Part shown: positions 48,946 to 57,772 of the stretch, piece by piece
Layout: each line of letters begins with the position of its first letter
How positions within the stretch are numbered: the first letter of the stretch is position 1
Assembly (NCBI GenBank): GCA_023390655.1
Contig: JAEWCL010000018.1
Span: forward strand, 92,323-156,322
Source of the DNA: Bacillota bacterium
GTDB taxonomy: Bacteria; Bacillota; Clostridia; Christensenellales; CAG-138
DNA length: 64,000 nucleotides
Direction of reading: 5' to 3'
Program-made: the position numbers and the translations under genes
The notes under the pieces: generated by a model
What the model was told of the DNA's origin: nothing
Databases searched by the model: none
What the model saw: only the letters and a program-made list of their open reading frames with translations

Positions 48946-50760
48946 CTAGTTCTTTGCCGCCTTTAAGCGCAGTTCCTTGTTCAACACCCGCTTGCGCATG
49001 CGGATGTTTTCCGGCGTGACTTCCACCAGCTCATCGTCCGCAATAAACTCCAGGCACTGCTCCAAGGACAATATCGTCGGCGGAGTGAGGCGCAGCGCGT
49101 CGTCAGAACCAGAGGCGCGCATGTTGGTGACGTGCTTTTTCTTGCAGACGTTCACCACGATATCGCCCGCCTTGGCGCACTCGCCAACCACCTGGCCCTC
49201 GTATACCGGGATGCCCGGGCCGACAAAGAGCCTGCCGCGCTCCTGCGTATTAAACAGGCCGTATCCGGAAGTATCGCCCGTTTCATGGGCAACAAGGCTG
49301 CCGTGCGTGCGCTCGGGCAGTTCCCCCTTGTAGGGCGCGTAGCCGTCGAAAATATGGCTCATGATGCCGTTGCCGCGCGTATCGGTCAATAGCTCGCTGC
49401 GGTAGCCCATCAGGCCGCGCGCCGGGATGGAGAACCGAAGGCGTGTGCCCTCGTCGCCCGCCACCATGTCAAGAAGCTCCGCTTTTCTGGAACCGAGCTT
49501 TTCCATGACAGCACCCACAAACTCCTGCGGCACGTCCACGGTCAAAGCTTCCATCGGCTCCAGCTTTTCGCCGTTTTCGCCCTCTTTAAAAATCACCTTG
49601 GGGCGGGTTACGGCAAATTCGTAGCCCTGCCTGCGCATGGTTTCAATCAATATGGAAAGGTGCAGTTCGCCGCGGCCGCAGACCTCAAACGCATCTGTGG
49701 AGCCGGTTTCGTTCACGCGCATGGAGACGTTTGTCATCACCTCGCGGAACAGGCGCTCCCTCAGGTTGCGGCTGGTGACATACTTGCCCTCGCGTCCTGC
49801 AAAGGGGCTGTCGTTGACGACGAACAGCATGGAGACTGTGGGCTCGTCGATGTGGATGAACGGCAGCGGCTCGATCGCTTCCGGCGCGCAGACCGTCTGG
49901 CCCACGCTCAAGCCTTCGATGCCGGCTACCGCCACGATATCGCCTGCCGTGGCCTCCTCCACCTCCACGCGCTTGAGGCCTTCAAAGTGGTATAGCCGCG
50001 TCAGCTTGCCGTCCTTTTGCGGAACGCCACCGCCGCAGAGCACCACAGGCATATTGCGCCGCGCGGTGCCGCGCACGATGCGGCCCACACCGATGCGGCC
50101 AACATATTCATCGTAATCGATGGTGGAGAACAGGATTTGGAGCGGCTCCTCCGAATTCCCAACAGGCGCTGGGATGGCGGAAAGGATGGTTTCAAACAGG
50201 GGCTGCATGGTATCCTGCAGCGCGTCCGGCTCCAAGCCCGACTGTCCGTCGCGTCCGGAGGCATATACCACCGGGAAGTCCAGCTGCTCCGCCGAAGCGC
50301 CAAGGTCCATGAACAGCTCGAGCACCTCGTCCACCACTTCGAGCGGACGCGCGCCGGGTCTGTCTACCTTGTTGACGACGACGACGGGAATCTTATCTAA
50401 TTCCAGCGCTTTTCTCAATACAAAGCGCGTCTGCGGCATGCAGCCTTCAAACGCGTCCACCAAAAGAAGCACGCCGTCCACAAGCTGCAAAATACGCTCC
50501 ACCTCACCGCCGAAATCCGCGTGGCCCGGTGTGTCCACGATGTTGATGCGAACATCGCGATAGGAAACGGCTGTGTTCTTGCTCAAGATCGTGATGCCGC
50601 GCTCACGCTCTAAGTCGTTGCTGTCCATCACGCGCTCTTGCACCTGCTCATTGGCGCGGAACACACCGCTCTGCCTCAAAAGTTGGTCCACCAAAGTCGT
50701 CTTGCCGTGGTCTACGTGCGCGATGATGGCGATGTTGCGTATTGCTTCATTGGTCTGCAT
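48946..50760 (-). CDS. typA: TypA/BipA translational GTPase
   Basis: The 604-residue protein has GTPase motifs G1 AHVDHGKTTLVD, G2 region ERERGITILSKN, G3 DTPGHADFGGE and G4 NKVDRPGARP. EF-G-like domains III and V and the TypA-specific C-terminal domain follow. It binds ribosomes and assists translation or assembly under stress. The promoter TTGCAC/TATAAT (50817-50845) drives it, and a hairpin GCGCCG/CGGCGC (50792-50808) lies in the leader. The ribosome site is weak, but the start MQTNEAIRNIAIIAHVD fits the family. Confidence 0.96.
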   Translation of the reverse strand: MQTNEAIRNIAIIAHVDHGKTTLVDQLLRQSGVFRANEQVQERVMDSNDLERERGITILSKNTAVSYRDVRINIVDTPGHADFGGEVERILQLVDGVLLLVDAFEGCMPQTRFVLRKALELDKIPVVVVNKVDRPGARPLEVVDEVLELFMDLGASAEQLDFPVVYASGRDGQSGLEPDALQDTMQPLFETILSAIPAPVGNSEEPLQILFSTIDYDEYVGRIGVGRIVRGTARRNMPVVLCGGGVPQKDGKLTRLYHFEGLKRVEVEEATAGDIVAVAGIEGLSVGQTVCAPEAIEPLPFIHIDEPTVSMLFVVNDSPFAGREGKYVTSRNLRERLFREVMTNVSMRVNETGSTDAFEVCGRGELHLSILIETMRRQGYEFAVTRPKVIFKEGENGEKLEPMEALTVDVPQEFVGAVMEKLGSRKAELLDMVAGDEGTRLRFSIPARGLMGYRSELLTDTRGNGIMSHIFDGYAPYKGELPERTHGSLVAHETGDTSGYGLFNTQERGRLFVGPGIPVYEGQVVGECAKAGDIVVNVCKKKHVTNMRASGSDDALRLTPPTILSLEQCLEFIADDELVEVTPENIRMRKRVLNKELRLKAAKN

Positions 50761-50816
50761 GCTGTTTTTATTTCACCCTGGTCCTAAATTTGCGCCGTAT
50801 ATCGGCGCGACAAATC

Positions 50817-50845
50817 ATTATAAAACAGGAAGGGCAAAAGTGCAA
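50817..50845 (-). promoter_or_regulatory. typA promoter with a leader hairpin
   Basis: On the minus strand TTGCAC (50840-50845) and TATAAT (50817-50822) are 17 bp apart. A leader hairpin at 50792-50808 (GCGCCG, loop TATAT, CGGCGC) lies near the expected transcript start. Confidence 0.75.
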
Positions 50846-50948
50846 TGTTTATTGCGTAAAAACCATGACATAAAAAGTAAAAAGCAAAGCGGGAAATCCG
50901 CCTGGCATAAGAGGGTAGGGGGAATTACGCCCGGCTGGGCACCGGCGC

Positions 50949-51056
50949 TTAAGGCCCCACGCCGCCGGAGAGCAGGCGGACGGCAAGCATACACAGTACG
51001 ATCAATACAAGAGGCGCGATTGCGGCAAGGATGATCAGGGCCTGCTTACGCCACAT
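50949..51056 (-). CDS. Small single-helix membrane protein (35 residues)
   Basis: The reading starts at 51056 with MWRKQALIILAAIAPLVLIV, a basic start followed by one membrane helix, and ends RLLSGGVGP. The start has GAGGGGG eight bases upstream, which is unusually good for such a short frame. It lies between typA and mtnA on the same strand, just 34 bases after the mtnA stop codon, so it may be the last gene of the methylthioadenosine operon. I do not recognise a family. The signal is the combination of ribosome site, membrane helix and position. Confidence 0.55.
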   Translation of the reverse strand: MWRKQALIILAAIAPLVLIVLCMLAVRLLSGGVGP

Positions 51057-51090
51057 ACAGCCACCCCCCTCGGCAATTTTTGAAGAGCGG

Positions 51091-52155
51091 TTAGACCACG
51101 ATATCGAACGCGCCTACGCCGGGGTTTTCAAAATACCGCTTGAGGTCATACGGCGCATAGATGCCGTGGTCCGTCACAACACCGGATACAAGGTGCGGCG
51201 GGGTGATATCAAACGCGGGATAATATCCCTTGACGCCCTCCATTGTGGTCGCCACACCCATGGCCTGCAGCGTGTAGGCGGGGTCGCGCATTTCAATATG
51301 GACGCTGCCGAGATCAGGGTGCCCCATTTCCGGCGCGCCTGTTACAAAGTAGGGGATGCCAAGGTGTTTCGCCGCGATGGCGATCTGGAACGTGCCCACC
51401 TTGTTGACCACATGCCCGTCCATGCAGATGACGTCCGCGGCGGAGGTATACACATCAATCTTCTCCTGCTGCATGGCAAACGCAGGCATATTGTCCGTAA
51501 TCACCGTCACGTCAAACCCCATATCGCGCACCACGCTTGCGGTCAGCCGCGCGCCCTGGAAGTACGGGCGGGTTTCCGCGCAATAGACCTTGATGTCCTT
51601 GCTCCGGGCGCGTGCCGCCTTGAGCATCTGCCCCACAACGGTTTCGCCGAAGCATTGGGTGAGCACCTTGCCGCCATTGGGGATCATATCCACAAGATAC
51701 TCCCCGATGCGCGCCATTTTATCGTACCGCTGGTTGTTGGTGCGGATTGCGTGCGCAACGATCGCGGCGCTGACGTCTTCTCCGGAGAGGATTGCTTCCT
51801 TCGCCGCTTCCAAACAGCCGGAAGTAATGCGGCGCATGCGGTCCTTGGTCGTCGGCCGGGCGTTTGTGATCACTTCCGCTGCGCGTTCCAAATAAAGAAG
51901 CTTTTCTTTTTCGCTGTTCTCCCGGCATTCGTATGCTGCAAGCGCCATGCCCATGGCGCCTGCTGTAAACGGCCCCGCGCTTTGCGTGACCATATCGGTG
52001 ATGGCTTTGGCGACCTCGCCGTGGGTATGACAGGTGACATATTCCACCTTCGGGTAGATGCGCCGGTCTAAGATGCGGACCTTGCCGTTCTCATACCACG
52101 CAATGTTTTCATATTGCAGCAAAAAGGCAAGCCCGGTATCGGAACGTTGTTGCAT
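51091..52155 (-). CDS. mtnA: S-methyl-5-thioribose-1-phosphate isomerase (eIF2B-like)
   Basis: The 354-residue protein belongs to the MtnA/eIF-2B family. It has AVIVAHAIRTNNQRY-like helices and the conserved segments VYCAETRPYFQGARLTA, VTVITDNMPAFAMQQ, GHVVNKVGTFQIAIAAKHLGIP and the catalytic Cys/Asp region TQCFGETVVG. MtnA converts methylthioribose-1-phosphate to methylthioribulose-1-phosphate. It is last in the operon phosphorylase-mtaD-mtnA, which gives a complete path from methylthioadenosine. The start ATG 52155 has CAGGAGG seven bases upstream. Confidence 0.9.
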   Translation of the reverse strand: MQQRSDTGLAFLLQYENIAWYENGKVRILDRRIYPKVEYVTCHTHGEVAKAITDMVTQSAGPFTAGAMGMALAAYECRENSEKEKLLYLERAAEVITNARPTTKDRMRRITSGCLEAAKEAILSGEDVSAAIVAHAIRTNNQRYDKMARIGEYLVDMIPNGGKVLTQCFGETVVGQMLKAARARSKDIKVYCAETRPYFQGARLTASVVRDMGFDVTVITDNMPAFAMQQEKIDVYTSAADVICMDGHVVNKVGTFQIAIAAKHLGIPYFVTGAPEMGHPDLGSVHIEMRDPAYTLQAMGVATTMEGVKGYYPAFDITPPHLVSGVVTDHGIYAPYDLKRYFENPGVGAFDIVV

Positions 52156-52178
52156 GGGTAAACCTCCTGTGTATTGAA

Positions 52179-52320
52179 TTGGGGCGTTGCCCCAAACCCT
52201 GTTCAAGGGGCAATCCCTTGAAAAATCCCGGTTTTGTACAAATGGAAAGCCATGATTGATTTGATGCGTCAGGGATTCCCAGGGGGCTAGTCCCTTGGGT
52301 GGAAGTTTGAAGGCAGAGCC
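52179..52320. repeat. Intergenic repeat and stem-loops between mtaD and mtnA
   Basis: TTGGGGCGTTGCCCCA (52179-52194) matches the repeat at 32736. TTCAAGGG/CCCTTGAA (52202-52222) and CCCAGGG/CCCTTGGG (about 52278-52299) are further stem-loops. They fill the 166-base gap inside the operon. Confidence 0.6.
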
Positions 52321-52321
52321 C

Positions 52322-53623
52322 TCAACGTCTCCCATACAGCCGCTCTGCGGCGTTCTTCGCGTCATACATCGTCCGCTCTGCGTCGAGCGTCAGGTACTGC
52401 CCGTTTTCATAGAGGATGCGGCCATCGGTCATCGTCAGGCACACGTCGCTTGCCTGCGCGGAGTATACGAGCAGGGCGGGGATATCGAGTGCCGGCACAA
52501 GGTGCGGACGATCTAAATCGATGGCGATGAGGTCGGCCTTATAGCCTTCCTGCAGAAGGCCGCAGCCGGCCCGCCCCTGCGCAAGGGCGCCGTTCCGGGT
52601 GGCCATGAGCAAAACATCCTCCAGGGAGAGCACAGTGGCGTCCAGCGCGTGTCCTTTATGGAGTAATGCCGCAAGGTGCATCTCTTCAAACATGTTCAGG
52701 TTGTTGTTGCTGGCGGCCCCGTCGGTACCCAAAGCGACATTGACGCCGCTTGCAAGAAGCTTGTTTACCGGCATAAGGCCACTGCCCAGCTTCATGTTGC
52801 TTGCCGGATTGTGTACGCAGCTGACCTGCTTTTCCCGGAAGAGCGCGATGTCCCCGTCCTCCACCCAAACGCAGTGGGCGGCGGCGGTGGGGCAGTCAAA
52901 CACACCCAAATCGGCGAACCAGGCGGCGGGCGTCTTGCCGTATTTCTCCTTGCAGGCCGCATGCTCCCGTTTGGTCTCGGAAAGGTGCAGGTGCATGCGC
53001 GCGCCATAGGCCGCGCAATCCTCCGCATACCGCCTGACATAGGCAGCGTTGTTGGTGTATTCCGCGTGTATGGAAAAATCGGCAACCAGCCTGCCGTTCC
53101 CCGCGCCATTGTAATCCCGGAAGAACGCAAGCGATTGTCTGACCCGGACATTGCGCTCGTACGGTTCGTCCGGATCAAAGCATAAGATTGGGCTGTTCAG
53201 GTTCGCCTTAATGCCGCAGGCGAGCACTTCCTCCGCCGTGCGTTCCGTTTGATAGTACATATCGGAAAAGCTGACCACGCCGGAAGCCAATAGCTCCATC
53301 AGCGCAAGGCGTGTGCCGGCGCGGATGTCCTCCGCTGTCAGCTTTGCTTCCATAGGGAAGATCGCCTCGTTGAGCCAGCGGTCCAGCGGAAGCCCGCTGC
53401 CAACGCCGCGCAGCAGCGTCATGGGCGTGTGGGTATGGGCGTTGTAAAGTCCGGGCATCAGGAGCTTGCCTGAAAGCGCCTTCTCTTCGCCATAGTCTTC
53501 GGGTGGGCGTTCGGTGCCGATGTAGCGGATGGTATCCCCCAAAATGCCGACATAGCCGTCCTTCAGTACGGAAAAGCCGTTGTTCGGGTCATGACGCAGG
53601 ATATCCGCATGGGAAAGCAGCAT
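52322..53623 (-). CDS. mtaD: 5-methylthioadenosine / S-adenosylhomocysteine deaminase
   Basis: The 433-residue amidohydrolase has the metal motif NAHTHTPMTLLRG, the sheet-4 His-rich segment MHLHLSETKREH, the zinc His in AAAHCVWVED, and the catalytic Asp in LGTDGAASNNNLNMFEE, the last being typical of MtaD. It would deaminate methylthioadenosine to methylthioinosine. The start ATG 53623 is preferred because AAGGAGGG precedes it; a longer in-frame extension reads over the neighbouring gene end and is rejected. It lies between the phosphorylase gene and mtnA. Confidence 0.92.
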   Translation of the reverse strand: MLLSHADILRHDPNNGFSVLKDGYVGILGDTIRYIGTERPPEDYGEEKALSGKLLMPGLYNAHTHTPMTLLRGVGSGLPLDRWLNEAIFPMEAKLTAEDIRAGTRLALMELLASGVVSFSDMYYQTERTAEEVLACGIKANLNSPILCFDPDEPYERNVRVRQSLAFFRDYNGAGNGRLVADFSIHAEYTNNAAYVRRYAEDCAAYGARMHLHLSETKREHAACKEKYGKTPAAWFADLGVFDCPTAAAHCVWVEDGDIALFREKQVSCVHNPASNMKLGSGLMPVNKLLASGVNVALGTDGAASNNNLNMFEEMHLAALLHKGHALDATVLSLEDVLLMATRNGALAQGRAGCGLLQEGYKADLIAIDLDRPHLVPALDIPALLVYSAQASDVCLTMTDGRILYENGQYLTLDAERTMYDAKNAAERLYGRR

Positions 53624-53693
53624 ACAAATCCCTCCTTGCACGATCCTCGAATAAACCTGTGGGGCAAACCGTTGCCCGCCGTAAGGGACTGCA

Positions 53694-54509
53694 TTACAGG
53701 CGGCTGACGATCTCCCGCACATACTGCCGCAGAGGCAGGGCGACGCGGTCCGCCGCCTCGTCGATTTCGTGGGTGCTGATGGGTACATCCAACACGCCCG
53801 CCGCCATATTGACCATGAGGGAAAGCGCAAGCACAGGCAGGCCGCAGTGCGCGGCGGTGAGGGCTTCCGTCACCGTGGACATCCCGGCGGCGTCTGCGCC
53901 AAGGATTCTCGCCGCGCGGATTTCCGCGGGCGTCTCAAAATGCGGCCCCACAAAGAACTGGTAGACGCCTTCGTGTACCGTCAAAGAAGAATCCTTTGCA
54001 CATTCCCTTGCGAGTGCGCGCAGGGAGGCGGTGTACACATCCCCCAGGTCAAAAAAGCGTGGGCCAAACGCTTCCGTATTTTTGCCGCGCATGGGGCTTG
54101 CGCCTGCAAAGTTGATATGATCCTTGATGATCATCACATCGCCCACATGGTAGCCCGTATTGATCGCGCCCGCCGCATTGGTGAGGATGACGGTCTTGAC
54201 TCCCAGCAGCTGAAACAGCCGTACCGGAAGGGCAAGCTGCTCGTAGGAATATCCTTCATAATAGTGGAACCTGCCGGACATGCATGCGACCTTTTTCCCG
54301 GCAAGGGTGCCTAAGACGAGCTTGCCCGCATGGCCGGGCGCTGTGGAGGTAAGGAAGTGCGGGATTTCTGAATAAGGAATTTCTACCGCGTCCTCCATTT
54401 CCTGCGTGAGCAGGCCAAGCGCGGTGCCCAATATCAGGCCGACTTCCGGGACAAAATCGATGTTGCTTTTGATGAATGCTGCGCTTTCTTCATAATGGGC
54501 GTATTCCAT
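53694..54509 (-). CDS. Purine nucleoside phosphorylase (trimeric type), possibly methylthioinosine phosphorylase
   Basis: The 271-residue protein is a family-I trimeric phosphorylase: FVPEVGLILGTALG, STAPGHAGKLVLG, GRFHYYEGYS, TNAAGAIN, and the C-terminal GMSTVTEALTAAHCGLPVLALSLMVNMAAG with the base-binding Asn. It cleaves purine nucleosides with phosphate. Its place before mtaD and mtnA suggests it acts on methylthioinosine (or methylthioadenosine), but ordinary purine salvage is also possible. ATG 54509 is preferred to GTG 54527, with AAAGGA in between. A clear promoter is upstream. Confidence 0.9.
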   Translation of the reverse strand: MEYAHYEESAAFIKSNIDFVPEVGLILGTALGLLTQEMEDAVEIPYSEIPHFLTSTAPGHAGKLVLGTLAGKKVACMSGRFHYYEGYSYEQLALPVRLFQLLGVKTVILTNAAGAINTGYHVGDVMIIKDHINFAGASPMRGKNTEAFGPRFFDLGDVYTASLRALARECAKDSSLTVHEGVYQFFVGPHFETPAEIRAARILGADAAGMSTVTEALTAAHCGLPVLALSLMVNMAAGVLDVPISTHEIDEAADRVALPLRQYVREIVSRL

Positions 54510-54568
54510 AGCTGGTGATCCTTTCACAAATGATGCGGAAAAGAAACGCGTTGGACGCGTTCTCCTTC

Positions 54569-54596
54569 ATACTATCATACCCCGGAAGCATGTCAA
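54569..54596 (-). promoter_or_regulatory. Candidate promoter of the phosphorylase-mtaD-mtnA operon
   Basis: On the minus strand a perfect TTGACA (54591-54596) has TAGTAT 16 bp downstream (54569-54574). The leader contains the small palindrome AACGCG/CGCGTT (about 54545-54561). Confidence 0.55.
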
Positions 54597-54688
54597 CACA
54601 GGCCCGAAAAACACTTGCGAAGGCAGCAAAAGGCCAGCCGCGGGCGGCACGAAACAGGGCGGCAAACGGCGGGATTTGCAATTTTTGG

Positions 54689-54717
54689 TTTACTTTCTTT
54701 TTCCCGCTCGGTATACT
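54689..54717 (+). promoter_or_regulatory. Promoter of the GGDEF/EAL membrane gene
   Basis: TTTACT (54689-54694) and TATACT (54712-54717) are 17 bp apart. The ATG is about 64 bp downstream. It is divergent from the phosphorylase promoter. Confidence 0.6.
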
Positions 54718-54780
54718 CAAGATAACTTCTGACATACATGCAATCACAAAAGAACCGGCGTGTTCCACACAGGAGGCCCC

Positions 54781-56706
54781 ATGGACTGGAACTATATTCC
54801 GGAGCTGATCTCCATCGCTGTGCTGGGGATTTTGCTTGCGTTCCATCATAAAACGCTGTTTGTGCGCACCGAACGGGACAGGCTGTTTATGCGCTGCATT
54901 GTTGCGGCAATGATCAGCACCGCCATCAATGTCGTTTCCGTCATTACCATTGTTGCTGCCGGGATGCTTCCAAGGTGGCTGCCCTATCTGTGCAGCGACG
55001 TGTTTTTTGTTGCCGTTGTTGCCATGGTCGTCTCCTTTGGGCGGTACTGGCTGGTGATTGTATATGAGGACGCGAAGGACAGGGCGTACTATACCCTGTG
55101 CACAGCGTTCGGGTATACCATCTGCGCCATCATGGTTTTAGCCGTGGCCGCCAACCGGTTTACGCCCATCCTGTATTCCTTCAATGAAAAAATGGAGTAT
55201 GTGCGGGAGGAATGGAACCGCCTGCCGCTTTACCTTTCGCTGGCCTACGTCGGCTGCGGGGTGATCGGGCTTTCCACCCGCTGGGACGAGCTTGAAAAGC
55301 CCACCCGCAACGCGCTTGTGACAGCACCGGTTGCGCTTGCTCCCTTTATCGTGATCGGCAACATCATCCCCAATGTACAGCTGCAGGGAACGGCGTTCAT
55401 GGTCAGCCTGCTGGTGCTGTATCTGAGCTTTCACAGCAACGCCAGCGCGTATGACCAGCTGACCGGCAGCTTCAACCTGGATTCCTTCTATCTGACGCTG
55501 CGCCGCCAATACCCTACCTTGCCGCCGCGCGCGCTTGTGATGTTCGCGTGGCAGAACTACGATGTGGTGCGCAACGAGTATGGGCACCAGATGGCCGATC
55601 AGCTGACAAAGGCAATTGCGGCGTATCTCAAACAGGTGTATGGGCAGCGAAATGTATTCCGCATTGCGGAGGATCAGTTTGTATGCGCCATGATGGAGCA
55701 TGTCGGGTACCGCAGCATGGAGGAGGCGTATGCGCATTTGAATGCGGATTGGCTCATCGGCAGCGTGCTGTGCAGGGTGGATTGCTGTGCGGCGTATTAT
55801 GAGGCGCTTCCGGATCAGATTTGCGGGCAGGATGTGATCTCCTACCTCAAATACGCCATTGCGCGGGCCCAGCATGAGGGGAACATTGCGATTGTCCCCT
55901 GCTCGGAGGAGCTGCTATATGATTACGAGTGTGAGCGTGAAATTGCAACCGTACTCAAGGAGGCCATAAAAAGCGGGGATTTTTTATTGAACCTGAATCC
56001 CATTCTAAAAAGAGAAGGGGAGACATGGAAGTTCTTTGGGGCGGATTGCTGCATCGGCTTCCGGTTTGAGACCTGTACCACCTATACGGAAGAGCAGATT
56101 ATGCGGGTTGCGGAGCAATATAACCTTTTAAACCCCATCAACGAGCTGCTTCTCCGCCGCGCCTGTGCGTTTCAACGGCAGCTGAATATCATAGGGATGG
56201 GGGATATCGTGCTGTTCTGCGACGTCACGCAGACGCAGTTGCTTTCCGAAAGCGTCATCGCGCGCATCCTCGGCATTATTGAGGAAGAGCATGCGGATTT
56301 GCGCGGCGTAAAGCTCCAGCTTTCCGGGCAGACGCTCAATCTTGGGCCGCGCGTCAGGGAGTGTCTGCTGCAGCTGCACAAAAGAGGGGTGGGCGTCTGC
56401 CTTAAGGATACCGCGCGCTGCAACATTGACGATCTGCTGACGGCGCCGTTTTCTTATATCAAGGTCAATGAGGCGGCGCTGTTCGGCATGGGGCTTTCGG
56501 GGCGGCTGAACGCATTTTTCCGTACGGTGCTCTCGTTCTTTTCCCAGTTTAACACCACCGTGATTGCGGGAAATATCGTATCCGAAGAGCATATTCCCTA
56601 CCTTGAGGCGCATGGGTTTCAATACATGCAGGGCATGGGCGTAATGCAGCCCATGCAGCAGGAGGAATTCGTGCGGCGGCTCAAGCGGGAGCGGGGCTTG
56701 ATCTAG
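54781..56706 (+). CDS. Membrane protein with degenerate GGDEF and EAL domains
   Basis: The 641-residue protein has about six to seven N-terminal membrane helices (to about residue 220). A GGDEF-like domain follows, in which the GGDEF signature is replaced by IAEDQF (about 300). The EAL-like domain has LLNLNPILKREG instead of YQPI, and ADCCIGF where the E-A-L motif would be, so both catalytic motifs are lost. It is probably a signalling protein that binds c-di-GMP or a partner rather than making or breaking it. The ribosome site AGGAGG is close (four to five bases) to ATG 54781. No partner enzyme is nearby. Confidence 0.85.
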   Translation: MDWNYIPELISIAVLGILLAFHHKTLFVRTERDRLFMRCIVAAMISTAINVVSVITIVAAGMLPRWLPYLCSDVFFVAVVAMVVSFGRYWLVIVYEDAKDRAYYTLCTAFGYTICAIMVLAVAANRFTPILYSFNEKMEYVREEWNRLPLYLSLAYVGCGVIGLSTRWDELEKPTRNALVTAPVALAPFIVIGNIIPNVQLQGTAFMVSLLVLYLSFHSNASAYDQLTGSFNLDSFYLTLRRQYPTLPPRALVMFAWQNYDVVRNEYGHQMADQLTKAIAAYLKQVYGQRNVFRIAEDQFVCAMMEHVGYRSMEEAYAHLNADWLIGSVLCRVDCCAAYYEALPDQICGQDVISYLKYAIARAQHEGNIAIVPCSEELLYDYECEREIATVLKEAIKSGDFLLNLNPILKREGETWKFFGADCCIGFRFETCTTYTEEQIMRVAEQYNLLNPINELLLRRACAFQRQLNIIGMGDIVLFCDVTQTQLLSESVIARILGIIEEEHADLRGVKLQLSGQTLNLGPRVRECLLQLHKRGVGVCLKDTARCNIDDLLTAPFSYIKVNEAALFGMGLSGRLNAFFRTVLSFFSQFNTTVIAGNIVSEEHIPYLEAHGFQYMQGMGVMQPMQQEEFVRRLKRERGLI

Positions 56707-56721
56707 CGCGTGATCATTATA

Positions 56722-56840
56722 GAAACAACAGCCTCCAGGCATTTGCAGGGAGGCTCAGATTATCGACAAACCCAGCCTATCATTAAGACACTTTGTTGAT
56801 GAATAACAGCCTGCCGACATTGTCGGCAGGCTGTTGTTTC
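56722..56840. repeat. Inverted repeat with terminator hairpin between convergent genes
   Basis: GAAACAACAGCCT (56722-56734) is repeated inverted as AGGCTGTTGTTTC (56828-56840). Inside, 56805-56835 forms a 14-bp perfect stem (AACAGCCTGCCGAC and complement, loop ATT), and GCCTCC/GGGAGGC (about 56731-56753) a smaller one. It probably terminates the convergent genes on both sides. Confidence 0.65.
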
Positions 56841-56860
56841 TAACTTCGATTCTAGATGCC

Positions 56861-57772
56861 TTAGTTGACGACGCGGGTGCCGGTCTGGCCTTCAATGGCC
56901 TCGCGCGCTTTCTGCAGCAGGGTGATGAGCGCCTCACGGCCGGGCTTAGAGGCCGCAAACTGCACCGCGGCCTGTACCTTGGGCAGCATGGAGCCGGGGG
57001 CAAAATGGCCTTCCTGAATAAGACTTTCGGCTTCATCCACCGTGATGCGGTCCAGCCACTGCTGATCCGGCTTGTTGTAGCGGATGGCGACCTTTTCAAC
57101 CGCAGTCAGGATGATCAAAAGATCCGCGTTGAGTTCCTGTGCGAGCACGCAACTTGCAAAGTCCTTGTCGATGACGGCGGACATGCCCTTCAAATGGCCG
57201 TCCTGCTGCTCCATCACGGGGATACCGCCGCCGCCGCCCGCGATGACGACCTGCCCGGCGTCTACCAGCGCGCGGATGGTATCAATCTCCACAATGCGCT
57301 GCGGGCGCGGGGAAGCGACCACGCGGCGATACCCGCGGCCTGCGTCTTCCATGACGGCGTGGCCGGTAGCGGCAAGCGCATCGGCTTCCATTTTGGAAAG
57401 GAAACGGCCGATCGGCTTGGTGGGTTTCTGGAAGGCGGGATCATTTTCGTCCACCACCACCTGCGTAATTACGGTGGAAGTGGGTTTTTTGATGCCGCGG
57501 CGGGACAACTCCTCGCGCAGCGCGTTCTGCAGATCATACCCGATATAGGCCTGGCTCATTGCAACGCACATGGAAAGAGGGATGTTCTGGCTTTCCATCG
57601 CAAGGTTGATCATGCCGACCTGCGGGCCGTTGCCGTGGGAAATCACCACGTCGTGCCCCTGTTCAATCAGGTTTGCGATCGCAACGGAGGTGACCTTTAC
57701 CGCTTCCATCTGTTCCTTGAGATTGTTGCCCAAGGCGTTGCCACCCAAAGCAATGACAATACGCTTGCCCAT
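56861..57772 (-). CDS. arcC: Carbamate kinase
   Basis: The 303-residue protein has the amino-acid-kinase motifs IVIALGGNALG, VISHGNGPQVG, AMSQAYIGYDLQNAL, VASPRPQRI and VIAGGGGGIPV, and the C-terminal EAxxFAxxKPG segment. It makes ATP from carbamoyl phosphate and ADP, releasing ammonia and CO2. No arginine deiminase cluster is present; the likely source of carbamoyl phosphate in this window is the YgeW carbamoyltransferase at 17.6 kb. ATG 57772 is chosen because AAGGAGAA precedes it; the longer reading upstream is rejected. An extended -10 (TGG-TATGAT, about 57857-57865) lies upstream. Confidence 0.94.
   Translation of the reverse strand: MGKRIVIALGGNALGNNLKEQMEAVKVTSVAIANLIEQGHDVVISHGNGPQVGMINLAMESQNIPLSMCVAMSQAYIGYDLQNALREELSRRGIKKPTSTVITQVVVDENDPAFQKPTKPIGRFLSKMEADALAATGHAVMEDAGRGYRRVVASPRPQRIVEIDTIRALVDAGQVVIAGGGGGIPVMEQQDGHLKGMSAVIDKDFASCVLAQELNADLLIILTAVEKVAIRYNKPDQQWLDRITVDEAESLIQEGHFAPGSMLPKVQAAVQFAASKPGREALITLLQKAREAIEGQTGTRVVN

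Noticed and set aside
53624..53830. 69-codon in-frame extension of mtaD
   Set aside because: Overlaps the end of the nucleoside phosphorylase gene, and the start at 53623 has AAGGAGGG and the family N-terminus.
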